In this document: positions 1 through 7,149 of the stretch, piece after piece
Numbering within the stretch: the first letter of the stretch is position 1
Layout of the letters: every line of letters starts with the position of its first letter
DNA from: Chrysochromulina tobinii
Taxonomy: Eukaryota; Haptophyta; Prymnesiales; Chrysochromulinaceae
DNA: 11,527 nt
Direction of reading: 5' to 3'
NCBI GenBank assembly: GCA_001275005.1
Contig: JWZX01000428.1
Span: 1 to 11,527 of the forward strand
Program-made: the position numbers and the translations under genes
The notes under the pieces: model-generated
Seen by the model: the letters and a program-made list of their open reading frames with translations, nothing else
Databases searched by the model: none
What the model was told of the DNA's origin: nothing

Positions 1-880
1 TTGGGCCATCCACGATGATGGCAAGGAAGCCATCGCGGCGCTGGCGGAGCCAGTCGCAGAACGAGTCGGCGTAGTCGACGTGGACTTGCACAGCGATCTG
101 GCCGGTAGGGCGTCCGCTGTCTTTGACGAGCGAGAACGCGGCTTTGCCCGCGGGAAAGTGCCGCAGGAACGCAGCCTCCGCCTCCGAATCGCCGTAGGTA
201 GCGCGAAAGTGGGCATAGACAATGTTGATGCGGAAGCGGCTGACTGCAGCGCCCGCGGTGGCCATCGTCGCACCCGCGCCGATGAGGCAGACATTGTCTT
301 CCGCTTCCGGATGCGTGCTCGTAATCGGCGTAGCAATGACCTTGCGCATCATCGCGTGTTCCGCGGGGCGCTGCGGCCGAGCATTGTTGGCTATGAGAGC
401 AACCGTCGGCGTGGACTCAAAGCGCTGCAACTGTTGCAGCGCACGGACCATATCGGGGGTTTGTGCCCCACCCTCGTTGACCACCACCGCCCTCGGGCGT
501 GTGTCCGCGAGTTGCCGAGCAATGTTGTCACCAACAATATCGGGCGCGTTGGCGCCGTATTCCAGACCAGGTTCGTGTGGCGCAGGAAGCGAGTCCATGT
601 CGGTATCAGGCGGCGGAGGAGGCGCTCCAGATGGCCCAGATGCCGGCACCCCCCCATTTGGTGAGTCGCCATCGGGATTGGGGCGCGGGCGGCGGGTCGG
701 GTGCTCTTGCGAGTTGATTGCGTGTGATGCCATATTATCCGCCGCAATGTCCCCCGCGTTCTGGCCGTACACTAGGCCGGCGTCGTGAGGCAAATTGGGT
801 GGAGGAGGCGATGAAAGTTGTTGCGCAGCGAGTGAAGGCGCAAAAGGTGACGAGATGTTCGAGGCGTGAAAAGCGTCCAT
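1..880 (-). CDS. Unrecognised protein, 5' part (runs off left edge)
   Basis: A minus-strand frame is open from 937 to the window edge; the first ATG is at 880-878, giving about 293 residues with no stop in the window. I do not recognise the family. The N-terminal ~125 residues are Pro/Gly/Asp-rich and probably disordered. They hold two related 20-residue segments, HDAGLVYGQNAGDIAADNMA (residues 32-51) and HEPGLEYGANAPDIVGDNIA (102-121). Residues about 127-185 (motifs AVVVNEGG, TPTVALIAN, ATPITS) have the hydrophobic spacing of a response-regulator receiver fold, with no convincing phospho-acceptor context; this is a weak guess. The remainder (SRFRINIVYAHFRATYG ... GFLAIIVDG) is compact and looks folded. 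No repeat-type intron interrupts it here. It is divergent from the kinase-containing gene on the right. The opposing plus-strand frames look like shadows. Confidence 0.72.
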   Translation of the reverse strand, partial: MDAFHASNISSPFAPSLAAQQLSSPPPPNLPHDAGLVYGQNAGDIAADNMASHAINSQEHPTRRPRPNPDGDSPNGGVPASGPSGAPPPPPDTDMDSLPAPHEPGLEYGANAPDIVGDNIARQLADTRPRAVVVNEGGAQTPDMVRALQQLQRFESTPTVALIANNARPQRPAEHAMMRKVIATPITSTHPEAEDNVCLIGAGATMATAGAAVSRFRINIVYAHFRATYGDSEAEAAFLRHFPAGKAAFSLVKDSGRPTGQIAVQVHVDYADSFCDWLRQRRDGFLAIIVDGP

Positions 881-1090
881 CTCCGGTGAAGGGAAGGTGG
901 AAGAAGGCACGGGCAGCGCGGCAAGAGCGCGAGGCGATCACGAAGTTTCACGGAGCGAGACGCGACTGTCGGCAATCCGCCTTTCTAGCCACGCTCCACG
1001 AACAACGACCCACGTTTCGAACTCGGCAGGCTTTCAGAAGGAAAAAAGGTCAGCAAATTCAAGAGAGAACGTCCCAGCCTCTTCACTACA
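881..1090. promoter_or_regulatory. Divergent intergenic region, possible shared promoter
   Basis: This 210-base gap lies between the minus-strand ATG at 880 and the first plus-strand ATG at 1091. Two genes diverge here, so both promoters or a shared one must lie in or near it. I see no TATA box or other recognisable element. An A-rich stretch (GAAGGAAAAAAGG, about 1037-1049) is the only compositional break. Regulation is inferred from gene orientation only. Confidence 0.4.
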
Positions 1091-1854
1091 ATGTTATGTT
1101 CCCGAAATGGCACAAGTTTCACAGCACACATGCGAGAAGCCGCGCCGATGGGCTTCCCGCGCTGCCCGCGCTGGCTCGCCGCCGCGACGGTGCTGCAGGG
1201 GATCGCCGCGACGGTGCTGCTCCTCTTGGTGATTCAGCCGACTACGGTGGTGGTGCAATCCTTGCAGCCGACTGCCTTGCCGCAGGGCTTCGCCGCGCTG
1301 ATCAGTCCATCTGTCCCCGCCGTCACGGAGCCGCAGGCACAGATGCGAGGCCCGCCTGCAGCCGCTGCCCAGTTGGAGCATCCCGCCGCCGCCGACGCTG
1401 CCGCCAAGCGGTACGCGTACGGTGTCGAGGCGCCATTGGAGCTGCCCTCGCCGCCTCCGCCCGAGCCAGCGATGCCGGTTGCGTCGGCGGCGGCGGGATG
1501 CTCCGCCGACCGGCGGTACGACCGGTACCTCGCAAGCCGGCAGTGGACGGCGGCCGAGATGGCGGTGGTCAAGGGCATTGTCAACGCCAGCACGCCCACC
1601 GCCAAGCCTGCCACCTTCCACGGCTACGTGTGCTATCAGCACCGGAACGTGTCGGACGACCCACCACGACGGGGCTGCGCGAACACGGGCGGCGCGGGCG
1701 CAGCGCGGCGGAGCGAGCGGTGCCGAGCGCGCGAGCCAACGTTCCCGACGCCCGCGGGCACGTGCCTGTGCTGCCCGATGAAGGGCCACGTATGCCCGCC
1801 CTGCTGGGGCTGCCTGATGCCGCTCTCTCGACGGCGCGCGTTTGGCGGCAAACT
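1091..1854 (+). CDS. Exon 1: type II signal anchor and Cys-rich luminal region
   Basis: The frame is open from ATG 1091; in-frame ATGs at 1130 and 1148 are alternative starts. 1091 has an A at -3 and gives a short basic N-terminal tail. Next comes a hydrophobic helix (WLAAATVLQGIAATVLLLLV), a typical uncleaved type II Golgi/ER anchor. A Pro/Ala-rich stem follows, then a Cys-rich part (VCYQHRN, GTCLCCPMKGHVCPPCWGC) with two N-glycosylation sequons, NAS and NVS, which fits a luminal location. The exon ends at 1854 in phase 2 (GGCAAACT|gtaccg) and joins G-TAC-GAG at 2104, giving GGKLYERETGG. If unspliced, the frame stops at 1880-1882. The topology resembles Golgi kinases and sulfotransferases. 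The Cys-rich part itself I do not recognise. Confidence 0.75.
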
Positions 1855-2103
1855 GTACCGATGCCGTGCTGTGGAACGCTGATGGCCTCTGATTGCAATG
1901 GAGTGCGATGATGGAGTGCGATGGAGTGCGATGGATTGCGAATGAGTGGGTCTGATTGCGTGCCTCATCAGGTACGAGCAGCACCTGATGACCTCTGATG
2001 ACCTCTGATGACCTCTATAACCTCTGATGACCTCTGATGGCCTCTGATGGCCTCTGATGGCCTCTGATGGCCTCTGATGACCTCTGATGGCCTGCCTCAT
2101 CAG
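1855..2103 (+). repeat. Intron 1, introner-like
   Basis: GT-AG intron of 249 bp, phase 2. It consists mainly of 10-bp-period CCTCTGATGG / CCTCTGATGA units (about 1986-2095) and ends in CCTCATCAG. It begins GTACCG and the next exon begins GTACGA. A decoy copy of the 3' junction, CCTCATCAG followed by GTACGAGC, lies at 1963-1979 and echoes the true junction at 2095-2111. Confidence 0.75.
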
Positions 2104-3790
2104 GTACGAGCGCGAGACCGGGGGCACAGCCAACGTGTACCTCGCTGTGGAAGAGCTCCGAGGCGCCAAGGTCGATGTGGTCTTCAAGCTGCGTGATGGC
2201 GAGGTGAGGGCGAGGAGCGAGCCGCTGATTGCGTCTGATTGCGTCTGATTGCGTCCCTCATCAGTTGATGACGGGCGAGGAGGGCGAGTCCGCACGCTGA
2301 TGACCTATGATTGCATGCGTCTGATTGCGTCCCTCATCAGGTGACGGACGAGGAGCGCGAGTCCACTCGCCTTGTCTGATTGCATGCTGATTGCCTCTGA
2401 TCGCGTCTGATTGCGTCCCTCATCAGGTGACGGACGAGGAGCGCGAGTCCACACGCCTTGTCGAAGCCGTTGGAGAGCGCTGCGGACTGGTGCGTGCCTA
2501 ATGATCACGCAATCAGGAGCCTGATGATCACGCAATCAGGAGCCTGATGATCACGCAATCAGGAGCCTGATGATCACGCAATCAGGAGCCTGATGATCAC
2601 GCAATCAAGAGCCTGATGATCACGCAATCAAGAGCCTGATGATCACGCAATCAAGAGCCTGATGATCACGGATTGCCAATGAGTGCCACCACTCATTGCA
2701 TGCTGATGACCTCTGATTGCCTCGCTCATCAGGTGCGACCGATCGTCGCTCTCGAATGGGTCGCCGATCTCGCCATCCTTCGCCCCCCCACCACCTCCTC
2801 CACCAACTCCAGGGCCGCCTTCGACGCGCGCCGTCCCGAGCGCCGCCCGGCGGTGGCGGCCGAGCTCGCAAGGGGGGTCTCCGCGGACATGCTCATGCGC
2901 TCGCATGCCTTCGGCCCGAACAAGCAGGCGAGTGCCACTGATGATCGCCACTCGTTGCCCCTAATTGCGACTCAAGGACACTGATGGCCACTGATGACTG
3001 CTGATGACCACTGATGGCCACCGATGACCTCTGATGGCCACTAATTGCGCCCCCATCCCCTTCTGCGAAGCAGGAGAGGCAGGGGAGACGTGCGCGTGAC
3101 ATGGCGTGGCAGGTGGGCACACATTGTTTGCACCTCTGATTGCACCTCTGATTGCACCTCTGATTGCCCCTAATTGGCATCTGAGTGCCCTCCCTAATTT
3201 GGCAGCTTCGGCGGGTCGACTCCGCCTCCCTCGTCCAATCCGCTCTCTTCGACGCTCTGTTCGCATCGGGAGATCGACATCTGGAGCACCTCATGCTTCG
3301 GGAGGGTGGGGGGCTCACCCTCATCGACAATGCGCACACCATCCTCACGCCCCGGTACCGCACAGACCGCCTCTGATGACCTCTGTGAGCCTCTCTTATG
3401 ACCTCTGTGAGCCTGCCACGACAGGTACAACACGCGCCACACGCCCAACTCCCTCTTTCTTCCCGGCGCCAACTTCCATTTAAGGAACAAGCTCGGCTTT
3501 CCATTCTTGCACTGCTGCACCCTGCGCTCCACCTGCCCCACCCCCAAGCCGCGCACCTGCCCATTTCCCCACACGCTATACTGGCCCGCCTTGCCGCTCG
3601 ACTACCGGTGCCACGTGCCGCGGGGGCGTGTGGGGAAAGCGCTGCCGCCGCGGATGGCGTCGTGTGTGAACGAGCTCGTTCACACCGAGCGGGCGGCGCT
3701 CGCGGCCCAGCTGGGCGTGCGCGCGGGCTCGCGCCGTCTTGAGCGCCTCGTGGGCCGCGCGAAGCTGTTACTCGAGCGCGGCCTTGAGGG
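2104..3790 (+). CDS. Exons 2-6: FAM20/Four-jointed-like atypical kinase domain
   Basis: Exons: 2104-2203, 2427-2489, 2733-2927, 3206-3354, 3425-3790; all junction phases agree. Seen: a glycine-loop-like ETGGTANVYLAV followed by VVFKLRDGE, with a candidate ATP-binding Lys; DEEREST, with a candidate helix-C Glu (exon 3); catalytic GDRHLEHLML and metal-binding LTLIDNAHTI (exon 5); and a Cys-containing C-lobe (FLHCCTLRSTC, YRCHVP, exon 6). In FAM20C-type secretory kinases, DRH and a following DN have these roles. The PI3-kinase-like and actin-fragmin kinases also use GDRH, so the family call is moderate. The upstream anchor and Cys residues favour a Golgi luminal kinase. Exon 6 ends at 3790 (phase 2) or, if unspliced, at a TGA at 3807. 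That choice decides whether the propeller is fused. Confidence 0.65.
2204..2426 (+). repeat. Intron 2 with three copies of the downstream exon start
   Basis: GT-AG intron of 223 bp, phase 0 (GGCGAG|gtgagg ... CATCAG|GTGACGG). CTGATTGCGT units alternate with imperfect copies of the exon 3 start: GACGGGCGAGGAGGGCGAGT at about 2270, and GACGGACGAGGAGCGCGAGT at 2343, before the true exon at 2427. Decoy acceptors are at 2264 and 2340. The 2343 copy is truncated by CTGATTGC after CTTGT and shifts the frame, so 2427 is the productive acceptor. Confidence 0.75.
2490..2732 (+). repeat. Intron 3 with 23-bp tandem repeat
   Basis: GT-AG intron of 243 bp, phase 0 (CTG|gtgcgt ... CTCATCAG|GTGCGA). Positions 2500-2671 hold about seven copies of a 23-bp unit containing TGATGATCACGCAATCAGGA; the last copies carry AATCAAGAG instead of AATCAGGAG. 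Each unit can form a small hairpin (ATCAGG/CCTGAT) and contains the palindrome TGATCA. The 3' end is the common CTGATTGCCTCGCTCATCAG. Confidence 0.8.
2928..3205 (+). repeat. Intron 4, GC-AG type
   Basis: The reading frame across FGPNKQ|LRRVDSASLV is kept only if the donor is GC (CAG|GCGAGT at 2928) and the acceptor is at 3205 (CCTAATTTGGCAG). The nearby GT at 2932 would give the wrong phase. The body carries CACTGATGGC and CACCTCTGATTG tandem units. Length 278 bp, phase 0. Confidence 0.65.
3355..3424 (+). repeat. Intron 5, short
   Basis: GT-AG intron of 70 bp, phase 2 (CCCCG|gtaccg ... CACGACAG|GTACAA), giving TPRYNTRHTPN across the junction. It contains GACCTCTGTGAGCCT twice. It begins GTAC, as does the downstream exon. 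Confidence 0.7.
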
Positions 3791-3867
3791 GTGCGCTGAT
3801 TGCCACTGATGACTGCTGATCACTACGCTGTTCTTCCTGAAATATGCCTGATTGCCTCCATCATCAG
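3791..3867 (+). repeat. Intron 6, kinase-to-propeller junction
   Basis: Proposed 77-bp GT-AG intron, phase 2 (GAGGG|gtgcgctgatt ... CTCCATCATCAG|GGCGCT). The 3' end matches the intron family (CTGATTGCCTCCATCATCAG) and the phase matches exon 7. An unspliced reading gives a TGA at 3807, so this intron is the key evidence for or against fusion of kinase and RCC1 parts. Confidence 0.6.
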
Positions 3868-6800
3868 GGCGCTCCGGGCCACCGAATGGTCGCCCGGATA
3901 CTACAATGAGGGCGCCTTGCATAACGGGGCTGGGGTACCCGCGCCGTGCTGTGCGATCACACTCGACGGGCGGACGGTGCGTGCATGCGTGCCGCTGATG
4001 GCGCCTGATTGCGCCTGAATGCTCCTGATTACACCCGATTGCGATCACGCTCGACGGGCGGACGGTGCGTGCATGCGTGCCGCTGATGGCGCCTGATTGC
4101 GCCTGATGGGACCTGAGCACACCGTCTTGGACTTGATGGGAGCTGATTGCGCCTGATTGCGCCTGATTGCGCATAGTAACGCCTGATGGGAGCTGATTGC
4201 GCCTGATTGCGCCTGATTGCGCCTGATTGCGCCTAATTGCGCCTGATGGGATCTGATTGCGCCTGATGGCTCGCAGGGCAACCGCCAAGACGACGAGTGG
4301 CGCTGCCACGCACCCGTGGCCGAATCCCTCCAAACTTTCCAGTTTTGGGACGATGGACGGTTGGCATACGAAGCCGTTGGCGCCTCTGACGTGTTCGGCC
4401 ATCCGTCGGCCTTCTTGCCGAAACGCGCTGCGCCGGGCGTCATCACGTCCGTCGCGCTCGCGGGGGCGCTGCACTCCTTCTCCCTGACGCATTGGGAAGT
4501 ACCCACGAACCGCTCGTTCACACCGACGCACCTGGTTCACACCCTTGGCCGTCGCTCCGATTGGCACGTGGCGGGCCGAGTCGATGGCCTCATCGAGTGC
4601 GAGGGCGCGCGCCGTGGTGGGCGCCATGTCGAGCGCCGTGATGGGCGCCGTGATGGGCGCCGCCTCGGCGGCGGCGTTGCTGGCGGCAGCGGCGAGGCGG
4701 GGGGCAGGCGGGGGGCAGGCGGGGGGCGAGGCGGGGGCCGAGGCGGATGTCGTCTGTTCCGACGAGGATGAGACATTAGGAGCCGAAGGGGAGGCGATGG
4801 TGGCCGTTACGTCGGGTTTGGGGCTGTGGGCCACCATCTCCACCGAGGGCTCCGCCCTCGTGTGCGTCTTCCCCTGCCTTCGCCTCCGACGCGTTCATAG
4901 CCCGTCCTTGTCCGCCGGGCTGGTCGCCGCGGCCGTTGGCAACCTGAGCCTCCTCACTCTGACCAGGGATGGGGTGCTCTACGAAGCCAACGCCGCACGC
5001 CCGGAGTGGCGCTCGCGCCGTACCGAGCACTCGCGCCGTCCCGAGCGCGCGGTGCACGTGCCCCAGCTCGGGTGGTTACAAACGGTCGGAGGCTCTCTCG
5101 AGGGACGGCGCACGGTACACGTGGCAGCGTCGTCGCGGGCGGCGGTTGCGGTCACCCGAGATGGTGCCGTCCATATTTGGACCTTGGCTCCTTATTTGGA
5201 AACGCCCTCGTCTCGCGAAGGGCATCCGGACGGACGGGCGGACGGAAGGGAGGACGGAAGGGCGGACGGGCGGGCGGACGGAAGGGCAGACGGACGGGCG
5301 GACGGACGGACGGACGATTGCGATGCGGACAGCGCTGGCCAATGTACACGTGTCTCGCTGCGCTCTTCCGTCCCTCGCCCCCTTGCCCTTCGCGATCAAG
5401 GCAACGGCCAGGGCGATAAGGACAAGGGCAAGGACGATGTGGGCGATGGGGAGAAGGGTCTCAGCGTGCTTGCGGTCAGCGCGGCGGTGAGTGCACCTGA
5501 TTGCAACTGATTACAACGGAATGAAGCTGATTGCGGTCCGTGCGGCGGTGAGTTGCGACGTACCTGCTCGTCCCTAATTTGGCAAGCTGCTCCGATTACA
5601 GTCTGATTGCCTCCCTCATCAGGTGAGTGCGACGCACCTGCTCGTCCTCAGCTCGGAAGGTGTCGTCTTCAGTGCAGCGCTGCCTCCGCCGACTGAGGCC
5701 AGTCCATATTTGGAACGGGCGGCGCTCGGGCGTCCAACGGCCGCCGCCCCCGCCGCCGCCGCCGCCGCCGCCGCCGATGGTGATGATGATGATGATGATG
5801 CTGATGATGCGCGCGTTCTATCTCGGGTGCGCGAGATGCATGCGCGAGCTCAGGGGAGATCGTCCGAGAAGGCGCCTAATAAGGCAAAGCCGGCGCAGAG
5901 GATGCCGCTCATTAGCGCGATTGCGGCCGGGGATTCGTTCAGCCTCGCGATCGTTGGCTGGGGGCATTCGCGTGGCCAGCTGCTTTATTGGGGCGGCGAC
6001 GGCGGTGGCGACGGCGGAGGTGACGGCGCTGCCGACGGCGGTGGCGACGGTCGCACACGCCAACGTGTTCCCCAATCGAGGCGCTTGCTTTCCGATCGCA
6101 ATCAGAGGCGCTTGCTTTCCGATCGACCGGCCGATGTGGGCGATTGGTATCATGAGCTGTGGGGAAAACGATTCCTTCTGGTCTCTGCGTTTGGTCGACG
6201 CGCGCTCGCCCTTGCCGACGATGGTACGTCTGATGGCGTCTCTGATCGCGTCTCTGCTCGCGCCTCTGATTGCGCCTCTGATGGCGTCTGATTGCGTCTC
6301 TGATGGCGTCTGATGGCGTCTGATTGCCTCACTCATCAGGTACGCCACGTCGCCCTGATTGCCATTGATTGCAACTGATGGGCTGCCTGATGACCTCCCT
6401 CATCAGGCACGCTCTTCTGGTGGAGGCACGCGCCCGAGACGGCGCCTGAGACGGCGCCCGTCCATCGCGTCGAACCGACAGAGCCACCGGCGGTGCGCGC
6501 CCACCACGGCGCCACCCTAATTAGGGTCGTCCCTAATGTGGCACAGCAGCTACTGCCCCGAGTGCATGCGGATGGCCGCCCTGAGTGCCTCCCTCATCAG
6601 TCTGATTGCCTCCCTCATCAGGCTGATTGCCTCCCTCATCAGGCTGATTGCCTCCCTCATCAGGCTGATTGCCTCCCTCATCAGGTGAGTGCGCTTGCAG
6701 CCGGGGCGTCCGTGGCATTGCTTCTGGTACCGACCCATGACCTGCGACGGCCGCATGCAAGCGCTCACGCTTCCCCCGCTGCGGCGGCGAGAGGCAATCA

Positions 6801-6936
6801 GCCTGATGAGGGGGGCAATCAGCCTGATGAGGGTGGCAATCAGGACGGCCATCAGCAGGAGCGTCCGTTGCTAGCACAGCCTGCGCCATTGCCACGTCCT
6901 CTGCTGGTACGCACAGACAACATCGGCGTGGTGCAG
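3868..6936 (+). CDS. Exons 7-11: RCC1-type beta-propeller region
   Basis: Exons: 3868-3976, 4277-5486 (internal frame change), 5623-6223, 6407-6561, 6685-6936. Repeated propeller-strand pairs are visible: ITSVALAGALHSFSLTHWEV, LVAAAVGNLSLLTLTRDGVL, HVAASSRAAVAVTRDGAVHI, AVSAAVSATHLLVLSSEGVV, ISAIAAGDSFSLAIVG, VSAFGRRALALADDGTLFWW and VSALAAGASVALLLV. This is the RCC1/BLIP-II pattern (small-residue turn, hydrophobic strand, xDGxV/LxxW), with enough units for about seven blades. Three motifs (LSVLAVSAA|VSATHLL, LADD|GTLFWW, QLLPR|VSALAAG) appear only after splicing, which strongly supports those introns. Low-complexity inserts include Ala, Asp, DGRA and GGGD runs. RCC1 propellers are protein-interaction platforms or exchange factors; no specific partner can be named. 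Exon 7 is less clearly propeller. Confidence 0.7.
3977..4276 (+). repeat. Intron 7 with 66-bp near-identical copy of its 5' junction
   Basis: GT-AG intron of 300 bp, phase 0 (CGGACG|gtgcgtgc ... GGCTCGCAG|GGCAAC). The segment 3953-4018 (end of exon 7 plus intron start) recurs at 4041-4106 with a single A/G difference. The rest is a GCGCCTGATT 10-bp array interrupted by GGGAGCTGATT variants (about 4100-4268). Confidence 0.7.
4488..4771 (+). other. Unresolved frame change in low-complexity exon 8
   Basis: The frame entering exon 8 at 4277 (GNRQDDEWRCHAPVAESLQT ...) stays open to 4771. The propeller frame that reaches 5486 is open only after a stop at 4485-4487. Both are therefore open across 4488-4771, which is Ala/Gly-rich and holds G runs such as GGCGGGGGGCAGGCGGGGGG (around 4700). 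A small intron without the usual repeat array, or a homopolymer sequencing error, could account for it. I cannot place the switch. Confidence 0.7.
5227..5318 (+). repeat. GGAC/GGGC tetranucleotide-like repeat coding DGRA
   Basis: About 90 bp of near-tandem GGACGGGC / GGACGGAA units inside exon 8. In the propeller frame it encodes (DGRA/E)n, a mixed-charge spacer between blades. Because the basic period is 4 bp, all plus-strand frames stay open and spell related Gly/Arg repeats. Confidence 0.8.
5487..5622 (+). repeat. Intron 8 containing a copy of the exon-exon junction
   Basis: GT-AG intron of 136 bp, phase 0 (GCGGCG|gtgagtgcac ... CCTCATCAG|GTGAGTGCGA). The first 8 bases of the intron, GTGAGTGC, equal the first 8 of the next exon. 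Positions 5533-5573 resemble the joined exon ends without an intron. The 3' end is CTGATTGCCTCCCTCATCAG. Confidence 0.82.
5743..5815 (+). repeat. Trinucleotide runs coding poly-Ala then poly-Asp
   Basis: A GCC run (about 5743-5775) is followed by a GAT-rich run (about 5776-5810). In the exon 9 frame they encode Ala then Asp tracts, a low-complexity insertion between propeller strands. Likely to vary in length between strains. Confidence 0.8.
6224..6406 (+). repeat. Intron 9 with two stacked acceptors
   Basis: GT-AG intron of 183 bp, phase 1 (GACGATG|gtacgt ... CCCTCATCAG|GCACGC), giving LADDGTLFWW. An earlier acceptor-like CTCATCAG at 6332-6339 is followed by GTACGCC, a third version of the GYACG junction sequence; using it runs into TGATTGCC repeats and breaks the propeller strand. 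The body is TCTGATGGCG / TCTGATTGCG units. Confidence 0.78.
6562..6684 (+). repeat. Intron 10, five identical units, length divisible by three
   Basis: GT-AG intron of 123 bp, phase 0 (CCCCGA|gtgcatgc ... CCTCATCAG|GTGAGTGC), giving QQLLPRVSALAAGASV. From 6587 to 6684 it has about five copies of a 20-21-bp unit, CTGATTGCCTCCCTCATCAG, so five possible acceptors. It has no in-frame stop, so a retained form would encode CLPHQAD repeats. Confidence 0.75.
6789..6841 (-). repeat. Reverse-oriented intron units inside exon 11
   Basis: GGCAATCAGCCTGATGAGGG occurs twice, plus a partial third copy. It is the reverse complement of the unit found five times in intron 10 just upstream. Here it lies within coding sequence, in frame, and encodes GNQPDEG repeats. 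Confidence 0.85.
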
Positions 6937-7149
6937 GTAGGCCTCTGATGGCCTCTGATGGCCTCTGATTGCCGCACTGATGGCCTCTGATGAACTCTCT
7001 GATGGCCTCTGATGCACGCTGATGGCCTTTGATTGCCACACTGATGGCCTCTGATTGCTAAACTGATGAACTCTGATGGCCTTTGATGCACGCTGATGAC
7101 CACTGATGACCTATGATGACCTCTGATGACCTCTGATTGCCCCCCTCAG
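6937..7149 (+). repeat. Intron 11, propeller-to-sulfotransferase junction
   Basis: GT-AG intron of 213 bp, phase 0 (GTGCAG|gtaggcctctga ... CCCCCCTCAG|GCCGCC). It is almost entirely CCTCTGATGG, CACTGATGGC and CTCTGATGAC units. Both flanking exons are open in the matching phase, so the protein probably continues into exon 12. Confidence 0.72.

Noticed and set aside
222-788. Plus-strand open frames across the left edge
   Set aside because: The minus-strand frame there has a more protein-like sequence and an internal duplicated motif; the plus frames are its shadows.
1985-2095. C/D-box snoRNA-like motifs (TGATGA with CTGA)
   Set aside because: These motifs come automatically from the CTGATGAC tandem units, and I see no box spacing or guide-like unique sequence between them.
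2500-2671. CRISPR-like regular repeat
   Set aside because: The 23-bp units are directly adjacent with no unique spacers, and lie within a spliced intron of a eukaryotic gene.
2932-2933. GT donor at 2932 for intron 4
   Set aside because: It leaves phase 1 whereas exon 5 needs phase 0; the GC donor at 2928 fits both phase and consensus.
3680-4843. Long minus-strand open frame (387 codons) rich in AIRRNQAQSG repeats
   Set aside because: Its middle is the reverse reading of the intron 7 array and its ends are antisense to kinase and propeller exons. Repeat units of 10 bp keep frames open by chance.
6533-7103. Minus-strand frames rich in RGHQRPSE or GGNQPDE repeats
   Set aside because: They are antisense translations of introns 10 and 11, with no independent protein character.
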